Shown: piece after piece, positions 35,001 to 40,770 of the stretch | How the letters are laid out: every line of letters starts with the position of its first letter | Numbering within the stretch: position 1 is the stretch's first letter | Assembly: GCA_964388665.1 (NCBI GenBank) | Contig: CAYMBJ010000035.1 | Location: 1-40,770, forward strand | DNA: 40,770 nt | DNA from: CALCCV01 sp964388665 | GTDB lineage: Bacteria; Bdellovibrionota; Bdellovibrionia; Bdellovibrionales; Bdellovibrionaceae | Direction of reading: 5' to 3' | Translations under genes and position numbers: made by a program | Notes under the pieces: generated by a model | Told to the model about the DNA's origin: nothing | Database searches by the model: none | The model's input: only the letters and a program-made list of their open reading frames with translations

Positions 35001-37394
35001 CGATCCATGCTCAGCTTGCGAGAAAATATGCTTTCCTCTTCGCCAGCCTGCTGGACCCCACAGCAGTTGCCCGAAGGGAGCTTCTTTACTGAGTTGGACT
35101 CGCTCTTTGTCAACTCCTACAAGCAGACTCTCGCGCACGAATTGGGACATGTGTTTGGTCTTACGCACAATTTTATCTCGAGCGCTGATCCAGAGAATTT
35201 TGGTGATAAAGACTATGCGTCCGTAATGGACTACACAGATGAGTCCCTGTACGCCTACAAGGGGCTAGGCAACTATGATGTTTTCGCTATTCGAGCCATG
35301 TACGCGGGCATTTTGCAAAAAGCGGACGGGAGCCTCGCAAGTGTTGCAGATGCCAAAAAGCAGCTGAAGCTCGATCACTGGCTCGACATTCGTACAAAAT
35401 CAAATCTTGAAATTAAAAAGGCTGGATTTCAGGCCTTCCGTTACTGCAATGACCGCGACGTTGGCGATGATCCACTTTGTGCACAATTCGATTTTGGTGC
35501 GACCCCGAGTGAAATCGTCAAGAACATGATTGCTGATCGCGACGTCTCTTACTATGTATCCAACAGCGCAAAGGACAAAGAGTCTTTTGGTCAAGCGGGG
35601 TTGGGCTCCTATATATCGAGACTTTTTCTCAAGATGGGTGCGATTCGAAGTTATTTGGACGGGCTATTTATACATCTGATTCGCAGAGATATTTCTGAAC
35701 CTGAGTTGATCGAATATGCGATAGCAAGTTACGAGGGCATGCAGCATCTCACTGCGGTGGTGCGCACGGCTGATTCCAATCGTGATGTCTATGATCTCAA
35801 ACGACTTCAGGTCATTCCGTTGCCAAGGCCAGAGCCAGGAAAACTGGATGGGCAAGGGCGACCTAAACCAGAAGAGACCTACCAGCAGGAGTTGCAAGAC
35901 TACCGCAGCGAAAACGAAATGCTGGCGGCTGAGGGGCGTTTGTTAAATCTAAATACGCCACAGTTCAAAGGTCTGCATGCGCTGACTGTGGTGGAGGCTA
36001 AGAGCACTTATGACATCATACCCAATGTACGCGAAGATCAAATTCTGACTCGCGGAGTGGGTTTTGACAAAGCCATTGCGATGTTGCTGTTGACGGATCG
36101 CTCAGCCATCGGCGGAGCCCAAGAGTCGCTGCCAGTTTCTTATATGGAAATGGAAGCCTTATTGCGGGGCGGGCCAGTGGCAGAGAATTCGATCATCGTG
36201 CAGACACTTGCCGATGTACTCAAGGATGATGTTCAGGCCTTGCAAATGGATCCTATTTTGGGGCGAGTTTCATTGGGCACGGATCGTTTCACGAGCACAG
36301 TGACGCGACTGATGACGGATCTTGCCAAGTCGGTGGCGATCATAGGGCTCGCGCCCAACGGTATTGACGGTATCAGTGGAGTGAACTCTTTTCTGTTTCG
36401 TGTGGGTAGCAGCTTAAATGGCTCGCACACGCAAGGCGAAGCCTTTGTCAACTCGCTCAAAGAGCGCATGGGTTCGCCCAATGTTCCACATTACTTTATT
36501 ACGGATGGTGCCGGTCTTACCAATCCGATCATTCAAGATCTTTTCATGCAGCGATTGTTCTTTGATCTCAACCCAACAGTTTCAAGCAGTTTGCAAACTG
36601 CCTTTGATTTGGCGGATGCAACCATTCATGAGTTGGTAGCCTTGGGTCTAGATTCTGAAATGATCACTGCGAGTGTGGCCAACATTGCCGCGGCCAAAAT
36701 TTCCCCCTCTGCAGAGAGGCTGCAAATTCAGCTCAAGGACTTGGCTCAGCAGATGGTGCCGATGATGGTGGCGATCGGAATCGACGCCAGCACTGCGCCT
36801 AGCGCTGCGGCCTACTATTCTGAAAAGATGGTCACGCTAGGTAGTTTCGAAAGATACAGCTTGGCCAAATTGCTATCGAGGCAGATCTCTGCCGGAGCCA
36901 ATAAAGGGGAGGTGGCAGAAATTCTTGCTGCGGTTGCAGAACGTAAGGCCAATCAGCTGGCCATACTCAAGCGAATTCCATTTATGGTCACCATGCAGGT
37001 TGCAATCTCCGAAAATCTCACGCCGACTGCGAGCTCACAGCTCGCAGAGCTCGTGACTCTTGCCGAGACTCGGCAGATCTTAGTAGGTCTCGGCGAAAAG
37101 GTTTTGCGCCAGAAATTGGGGGCCGAGGGAAAATTGCCCGAGCAGATTGAGCAAATATTGAATAGCATGTCGCTGACAGAGCTCGCTAATATCGGAAGAG
37201 ACAATCTGTCGGAAGCACAATTGAAAGGCCTGGAAAGGCAGCGACAGTTAAAGTCGAAACTGATGACTGAGCAGTTGCCAGATTTTGTGAGCGATGGCGT
37301 GCTGGTTCTTGAAGATCAAAAGAACAAATGGGAACAGCAGTTTGAAATCGTGCGCGAAATGAGCCAGCTCTTTAGATTGGTAAATGGCAACTAG
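32082..37394 (+). CDS. Very large metzincin-type zinc metalloprotease lipoprotein
   Basis: The start is ATG at 32082 (1770 aa), chosen for a GGGGGAGAGA site upstream; the frame is open 63 bp further. A lipoprotein signal ends in SVAC (Cys about 60) after an unusually long basic n-region. The zinc site HELGHVFGLTH gives His1019, Glu1020, His1023 and His1029, and the Met-turn is SVMDY at about 1049. Upstream, DWNRAFREAF and the RNYIWYVERAF region resemble the DUF5117/DUF5118-type proteases, here extended. N-terminal residues 80-480 are beta-rich and unassigned. The last 700 residues are helical with several ISPSAE- and LAQQM-like segments and no known domain. Probably outer-membrane anchored and acting on external or prey protein; that is inference. 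Confidence 0.82.
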   Translation: MKKKGMEVGELRSLPETKMASNFGLHEYSRSGLWSGLRGSFQVSLKVFVGASLLLSVACTKSRDTKLADDIDPKNQTAAFAIADLLAQELVLAAAPVENESQSESQKQTQDLASKEKAQLAAQQEKGLSVVNDATVPSPYKFMFKKVQLLGQDLEVKVVFEVTQDKVTGYKVISDPQKVSALERQLARTIRGNVLAVPIFKIPVVKWGRLVREKDDDGHTTNKLIIQEVASFDQADHVALSIRAADVEVVRLAPSPETEKDNILVASKLNGQILTLKTMKDVYNLDVTLLSVEDPEAKFLVKLDSEGLHFFLITDKKSKYLSAEEKRAIEIGKNHPDLQECTKEIQGDSANCILALRGEVEVTFVEPYFSPTDSKEDEKSEFSFRAVRAGEKSELVKLSSGAAVKPSDDSLFRGLTPMTAIIGHKFAMRRVVEDVSNNFVIPLGFSGPTNIVELIPKSGSMVVRRVDNLLAAGINQSVDQEELMSLAASYYILKKRDADGSILPVPRLIAVQPQQAEVVKIHWLKNSLPISNSPLDQLGYGQCFDVVKKEMSAESLRDELSERGFLGFTQEMSVSVKAMECLTNSSALNGYAIDDLVQTVHNIRERISLLLVESANPEKENRPLRKGLLEPINDLPYYAQKALGFGAFTIANKRYDQFLNYGSKDTTESRMVLNDFREGRKMVYVLGGLSDHNPRRAQIIESTKEVFADWNRAFREAFAGTPLERSSDYVEILVDGDDIEMGNLGDLDRNYIWYVERAFDAGLLGVAQMAPHPKSGVDIAANVVMYGGGFENQLGHFQRVAQARADAKKMHRQAIALETQRLRAAETVLAIQLSAPGAPTAGVAAAAKMQTDQKDQADGQRLEVPPLASSEVLSLNWQESLSAASLKKLARSSDDLAHLALGDKVKKEKLYKKIAAKGYGHILTRLMENIKDQDAWSDSLKLEALSVEAILADPESKLSPQDKKSLTQTLAKKRSMLSLRENMLSSSPACWTPQQLPEGSFFTELDSLFVNSYKQTLAHELGHVFGLTHNFISSADPENFGDKDYASVMDYTDESLYAYKGLGNYDVFAIRAMYAGILQKADGSLASVADAKKQLKLDHWLDIRTKSNLEIKKAGFQAFRYCNDRDVGDDPLCAQFDFGATPSEIVKNMIADRDVSYYVSNSAKDKESFGQAGLGSYISRLFLKMGAIRSYLDGLFIHLIRRDISEPELIEYAIASYEGMQHLTAVVRTADSNRDVYDLKRLQVIPLPRPEPGKLDGQGRPKPEETYQQELQDYRSENEMLAAEGRLLNLNTPQFKGLHALTVVEAKSTYDIIPNVREDQILTRGVGFDKAIAMLLLTDRSAIGGAQESLPVSYMEMEALLRGGPVAENSIIVQTLADVLKDDVQALQMDPILGRVSLGTDRFTSTVTRLMTDLAKSVAIIGLAPNGIDGISGVNSFLFRVGSSLNGSHTQGEAFVNSLKERMGSPNVPHYFITDGAGLTNPIIQDLFMQRLFFDLNPTVSSSLQTAFDLADATIHELVALGLDSEMITASVANIAAAKISPSAERLQIQLKDLAQQMVPMMVAIGIDASTAPSAAAYYSEKMVTLGSFERYSLAKLLSRQISAGANKGEVAEILAAVAERKANQLAILKRIPFMVTMQVAISENLTPTASSQLAELVTLAETRQILVGLGEKVLRQKLGAEGKLPEQIEQILNSMSLTELANIGRDNLSEAQLKGLERQRQLKSKLMTEQLPDFVSDGVLVLEDQKNKWEQQFEIVREMSQLFRLVNGN

Positions 37395-37458
37395 AAATTT
37401 AAGTGAAATCGAATCGACAACGATTTCCCCGCCGCATCTCCTATACACTTTTCCCTAA

Positions 37459-37476
37459 TGTCACTTCAAAGTGACA
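37459..37476 (+). other. Perfect short hairpin after the metzincin gene
   Basis: TGTCACTT, CA, AAGTGACA forms a near-perfect palindrome about 65 nt after the metzincin stop, directly before hairpin element copy 2. No T run follows. Confidence 0.5.
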
Positions 37477-37477
37477 A

Positions 37478-37511
37478 CTAGCCTCAAAATTTATTGTCGA
37501 GTTGAGGCTAG
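37478..37511 (+). repeat. Hairpin element, copy 2 (GTCGAGTTGAGGCTAG type)
   Basis: CTAGCCTCAA and TTGAGGCTAG form a perfect 10-bp stem with a 14-nt loop. The 3' part (37492-37511) is identical over 20 nt to the minus-strand copy at 30155-30174. Like copy 1 it lies downstream of an exported-protein gene in the sense direction, here 84 nt after the stop, and lacks a T run. Confidence 0.7.
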
Positions 37512-38068
37512 GGTGTGGCGGGGTTACTAAAGATTTGTAAGGCTCCTAGAGGCATTCCTTTAAGTAAACTGATTGCAAGTCCTCAGCCTCGATTTTTTCT
37601 TTTATTTTATTCAGCATCATTCTGTAAGATTCTCCCAAATAGAAGACTTTTGCATGAATTGGGTCAATAGCTGGTACGTCTTTAATCATATTTTGTGCCT
37701 TTCCATGATAAAAATACTCAAAGGCATAAACTCCAGGTACACTGAGCGATCTGTCTGTAAGCGAACGGGTTTCACAATTATAAAGCGATGCCTCTTATAG
37801 GTTTGTCTCATTGAAAAGGCGTTTCATTTGTGAGTCTATGTTTTCTCATGTAGAAAAATTCGACAGCAATCGACCTGGTCTGTAACCCAAGTTCCATCTC
37901 GCTGGTTTCCATGGATCTGTTGATAAATTCGACGGGCCCCTAGTGAACTCCTCGTATTCGTTGGTAAATTCGGGAAATTGGCTCCACCACAAATTTGAAA
38001 CTTGATCTCTTGTAAGGATCTAGCTGAAGACGATTTTGTTTAATTATTGAAACTCATTCGCCCTTTTT
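37512..38068 (-). other. Region without an intact gene; decayed coding DNA likely
   Basis: No complete gene is seen. Several minus-strand stretches without stop codons look protein-like but lie in different frames. At 37546-37794 one 83-codon frame has no start codon and ends SVYLKECL; it is listed separately. At about 37830-38040 all three minus frames carry short protein-like pieces, for example NLWWSQFPEFTNEYEEF. The pattern fits a frameshifted gene downstream of the ADP-ribosyltransferase. No good plus-strand gene is present. Confidence 0.4.
37546..37794 (-). pseudogene. 5'-truncated gene fragment of unknown function
   Basis: The 82-residue frame reads, among other things, PGVYAFEYFYHGKAQNM, then KVFYLGESYRMMLNKI and SVYLKECL at the end. 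It has balanced composition and amphipathic helices typical of real protein, but no start codon until an internal ATG at 37689 and an in-frame TAA directly upstream. I do not recognise the family. It lies downstream of the ADP-ribosyltransferase on the same strand. Confidence 0.4.
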
Positions 38069-39598
38069 CTACGGTCTCTCTTCCAGCAACTCGAATCGAG
38101 TGCCATTGGCTTTCTCCACTCTAAAAACGGTACTGTTTCGACAGAGAACCTCATCTTCTTGTTCTTCGCGGGCGATAGGGGCTATCCAAAAGCATGAATG
38201 GCCAGTCAAAGTGTAGGTCAATTGATGAACCTGCCCTCCGAAGCCAGACTTCCGAGAGGTGCTTGTGAAGGCAAAGTCGCTAATGCTTTTGCCCACTAAG
38301 TAAGAATTTCTGACGAATTCAGGCAAATTTGTACCTCTTCGCACTTGCCCTGAGTAGGGTTGAAGTTTGTTAAATCCTGAGTTCATAACGTTCACCCAGG
38401 CGTCAATTTCTGGCCTAACGGTTTTCTTCTCGGTCGGAGTTCTTAGGTAGCCATTGACAACACGATAACCTATTCGAGAGTACCATTTGATTGCCAAGTG
38501 TTGCGCGAAAGACATATCACAAAGTGGCTCTCCGATGGTTGTATCCCGGTCGAAGATTGCCGAAGACATAGAATTTATTCGACTCTCCAGGTAAGCTAAA
38601 TCCATTGGCATGATTTGAGTAAGTACTTCATATGTTTTCAGAGCTTTCGCATTTGTAGAAATCTTAGCTTCGAGGGTCTTAATTTCATCGACAGTTTTCT
38701 CAACTAACGCTTCCTCAATGTCTATTTTTTGCTGCGCTGGCATTGCCGTATTCACGAAGCTCTCCAGGCTAGAGGTCAAATCTATATCCGCGACTTTGCT
38801 AAAGTCGCCATTACTCATGGCCATCTTAAAAACATTAGACTTCGTTTGAGCTTCGAGAAGCTGAGCATACGCCTCTCTCAAAGCCTGACAGTCAGGATTT
38901 GAAGAGGGTTTTTCTGTAGATGTGATATCGAGATCCCTACTATCAGAATAACTGGGTAGATCGCACTTGTCATTTGTGGACTTTCTCTTTTGCCAAAGTG
39001 TATTTTTGCTAATCCAATTTGAATTTGCATTAGACAATGCCACTTTCAGGGGGGCATGGCCTTTTGAAAAAAAAGTTTTGCGCAAAATTTCAGAAAGCCC
39101 ATTAATATTGCTCTCGCGAATGCGCGATTCTAATAGAGGCCTTAGAGTTTCAGAGTCCATTTCGCTCAATTTTTTCTTTATCTCCAGATCGCCAATTAGC
39201 TCATTAAGGATCGTTTTATTCTGTTCATTTGATTTTATCTGTTGCTCTAATCTTCTCTGGGCCTCCGCAAGTGATCCCCACTTATGTCTGAGGTTTTCAA
39301 TAGCTCTTTCATATTGTGCAGTGCTCGGAGAATCATCATTGGCTTCAGAGGGGAAATGCACATCAAAGTAGTATTTAAGAAACAAGAATTCCGCCTGCAG
39401 ACTCTCAACATCCGGTGCTACAGAATACCTCTCTTTGTGCGAGGATCGACACATTTCTTGGGCGTTGGCCCAATCTTCAGCTTTCGAAATTGAGATTGGA
39501 ACTTGTGCTAATCCTACTACGAGCATTAAGGCGCAAATTGTTTGACAGATGATCAATGATTTTGATTTGTCGCGAATATCTCTTAATGATTTATACAT
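38069..39598 (-). CDS. Secreted ADP-ribosyltransferase (R-S-E class) with N-terminal coiled coil
   Basis: This 509-aa protein begins with a signal peptide ending near SKA (residue 40). Residues about 60-370 are strongly helical with long coiled-coil stretches (E/K/Q-rich, for example around 95-160 and 275-330). The C-terminal domain (about 365-509) has the three ADP-ribosyltransferase motifs in order and at normal spacing: QVRRGTNLP (Arg420/421), FTSTS (Ser446-Ser448) and EDEVL (Glu481 and Glu483). The ExE pair marks the arginine-modifying group seen in C2-, iota- and VIP2-type toxins. Four Cys lie in the mature protein. A secreted toxin acting on other cells is the likely role; the target is unknown. 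No intact downstream immunity gene is seen. The ribosome-binding site (GAGG) is weak. Confidence 0.75.
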   Translation of the reverse strand: MYKSLRDIRDKSKSLIICQTICALMLVVGLAQVPISISKAEDWANAQEMCRSSHKERYSVAPDVESLQAEFLFLKYYFDVHFPSEANDDSPSTAQYERAIENLRHKWGSLAEAQRRLEQQIKSNEQNKTILNELIGDLEIKKKLSEMDSETLRPLLESRIRESNINGLSEILRKTFFSKGHAPLKVALSNANSNWISKNTLWQKRKSTNDKCDLPSYSDSRDLDITSTEKPSSNPDCQALREAYAQLLEAQTKSNVFKMAMSNGDFSKVADIDLTSSLESFVNTAMPAQQKIDIEEALVEKTVDEIKTLEAKISTNAKALKTYEVLTQIMPMDLAYLESRINSMSSAIFDRDTTIGEPLCDMSFAQHLAIKWYSRIGYRVVNGYLRTPTEKKTVRPEIDAWVNVMNSGFNKLQPYSGQVRRGTNLPEFVRNSYLVGKSISDFAFTSTSRKSGFGGQVHQLTYTLTGHSCFWIAPIAREEQEDEVLCRNSTVFRVEKANGTRFELLEERP

Positions 39599-40080
39599 AT
39601 CTGTGGCCTCGATTACATGGTGGGTTTGCTACTGGATCTACTCAGTTTAAAGCAAATGCTGTGCCATACAGAGGCGCCGCAAACAAACTGGTCCACTTGA
39701 GTGTTTCACGAAAATGAGTGTCTGCGTTTAATGGTAATGGAAACAGGTTGTGATAGGTAACATACTTTCCGATCCATAAATCGGTTTCACGTAAGAAGGG
39801 ACCAGTTTGAGCGGCAAATGTCGTCGCTGTCAAAAAGATTCACAGGATCAAAGTACTGCTTTGAGGCGCTGGCTGCGTATAGATGGGGGCCGCAATCGAT
39901 ATATGCGACTTGGGGTGCAGTCTCGGTGATATGGGACCAAATTGTTTGACCTGCGGACCTGGCCCTTCGGTTGCAATAGCATATGTCACCCCCCCTTGGC
40001 GGCCAGGTTTCCTCCCCCCAGCCTGGTCGCTTTTTTTTTGTACGGTTGTTGTTTTTTGTAGGGGCCGGGGTTTATTTGTT
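39599..40080. other. Gene-free stretch upstream of the ADP-ribosyltransferase, possibly decayed
   Basis: No complete gene with start and ribosome-binding site is found. On the minus strand 39642-39839 reads as plausible protein (for example TGPFLRETDLWIGKY, KWTSLFAAPLYGTAF). The part at about 39840-39980 continues open in another frame (KQYFDPVNLFDSDD). A frameshifted gene or unrelated debris are both possible. The region 39989-40073 is odd: runs of 7 C, 6 C, 9 T and 6 T, and a GGGGCCGGGGTTT. Confidence 0.4.
39999..40039 (+). terminator. Strong intrinsic terminator-like hairpin
   Basis: GCGGCCAGG (39999-40007) pairs with CCTGGTCGC (40022-40030), nine pairs with one G-U, around a 14-nt C-rich loop. 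Nine T residues follow at once (40031-40039). No plus-strand gene that would need it is recognised nearby. It sits about 40 bp before the shift to AT-rich sequence. Confidence 0.6.
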
Positions 40081-40746
40081 ATTATCATACCACAAACATA
40101 AATTTATATAATTTTGAATGATTAATGAGCGATTATTTATTTAATATTTTTACTTTAAGAACAGATTCGTAGGGTTTGGCATATTTTTAATTTCCTCCAA
40201 TTTCTGATCCAAATCATCCTTGGATCAAAATAAAAATTTGGAAAAATCATCAGCAGGCACTTGATGGATCGACGAATCGATTGGAAGATATATTTTCGGT
40301 GTGGAAACACTTCAATCTTGACAGGATTATGAATTCTCTTAAAAGGGTCTAAAAACATTTGAGTATTGACGAGAATTAATTTCTTCAGTCATTCGCTCTA
40401 AGGAGTATTATTCTTCAATAACACTCAACACATCTTCGGAACTTAGGCTGTAATCAGAATGAATGGAATAATTTTTGCCTTAGACGCAAAATTTACTCTT
40501 TGATGCTCTGTGTATTATTTTTTTGAATTAAGTAATTGAAAATTTTTAATGAATTTTTATTTTTCTTTCGGATTTGATTTGATTGGGGTTTATTTCTATT
40601 GGCGGGAAATTTGCTCTATTCTTTGTTTGGTTAAAAATCAAAGTAACATGCGCTGATTTTTATCGGAAAGTCATAAAAAATTTTCATTATTAAAATAAAT
40701 TTGGAGTGATTCCAATTTTAGAATCATTAAATAATTAGATAATTTA
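40081..40746. other. AT-rich tail with no recognisable gene
   Basis: Base composition falls to roughly a quarter to a third GC, unlike the rest of the window. The only open frames are short, lack ribosome-binding sites and show low-complexity Ile/Phe/Lys/Asn composition. An inverted repeat GATCCAA/TTGGATC lies at 40208-40228. I see no RNA gene. The tail differs enough from the rest that a foreign or mis-joined origin should be considered. Confidence 0.6.
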
Positions 40747-40770
40747 GGGGTTTGGGGTTTGGGGTTTGGG
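40747..40770 (+). repeat. Telomere-like G4T3 tandem array at the window end
   Basis: GGGG, TTT, GGGG, TTT, GGGG, TTT, GGG runs to the last base, preceded by TTTA. The array has four G tracts with 3-nt loops, the textbook form for a G-quadruplex, and resembles eukaryotic telomere repeats (7-nt unit, TTTGGGG). The sequence stops inside the repeat, as contigs do at long tandem arrays. Confidence 0.85.

Noticed and set aside
37573..37800. 75-residue plus-strand frame after the metzincin
   Set aside because: Its composition is poor and the opposite strand reads as a much more protein-like fragment; no ribosome-binding site.
39883..40101. 72-residue plus-strand frame rich in Gly, Pro and Cys
   Set aside because: It reads straight through a strong terminator hairpin and homopolymer runs, and has no start signal.
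40155..40358. 67-residue minus-strand frame in the AT-rich tail
   Set aside because: Low-complexity composition, no ribosome-binding site and a short length expected by chance in AT-rich DNA.

Overview
The window reads as the chromosome of a Gram-negative, free-living bacterium with many exported proteins. It fits best in or near Bdellovibrionota (Bdellovibrio-like bacteria and relatives). This rests on the set of secreted proteases and large adhesin-like lipoproteins, a poly-HAMP chemoreceptor, and the prs-rplY-pth-ychF housekeeping block of delta-proteobacteria-like genomes. It is inference: no rRNA or other decisive marker is present. Base composition is moderate over most of the window and turns clearly AT-rich after about 40,080.

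Layout. 153-3515 (minus) holds a Tat-exported molybdopterin oxidoreductase subunit, a 5'-truncated [2Fe-2S] partner and a 3'-truncated di-haem cytochrome; the last two look fused by a deletion. 3706-5205 is a lipoprotein alpha/beta-hydrolase. 5253-7543 holds an acyltransferase and glycerol kinase transcribed divergently. 7686-13621 (plus) is a chemosensory operon (receptor, CheA, CheW) ending in a rhomboid protease. 13634-17437 has RadA and a TPR-containing lytic transglycosylase, divergent. 17635-18579 is a secreted gluzincin-like zinc protease ending at a strong terminator. 18675-23081 (minus) is a 1468-residue lipoprotein with Calx-beta, IPT/TIG and LamG-like domains. 23275-30970 (minus) is a conserved block: amidase-signature enzyme, ychF, pth, rplY, prs, rdgB, rph and a secreted N-acetylmuramoyl-L-alanine amidase. 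31139-37394 (plus) pairs a beta-barrel-like protein with a 1770-residue metzincin lipoprotein. 38069-39598 (minus) encodes a secreted coiled-coil protein with a C-terminal arginine-type ADP-ribosyltransferase domain, flanked by what looks like decayed coding DNA. The last 0.7 kb is AT-rich, carries no gene I can support, and ends in a perfect G4T3 tandem array resembling a eukaryotic telomere, so it may be a chimeric contig end.

How the genes fit together. Export and envelope work dominate: cell-wall lysis (lytic transglycosylase, amidase), proteolysis (gluzincin, metzincin, rhomboid, S33-like hydrolase), surface binding (Calx-beta/LamG lipoprotein) and a likely toxin (ADP-ribosyltransferase). 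The most interesting items are that toxin candidate, a 20-bp hairpin element present behind two envelope genes, the deletion fusion at 3150, the rhomboid tied to a chemosensory operon, and the telomere-like end.
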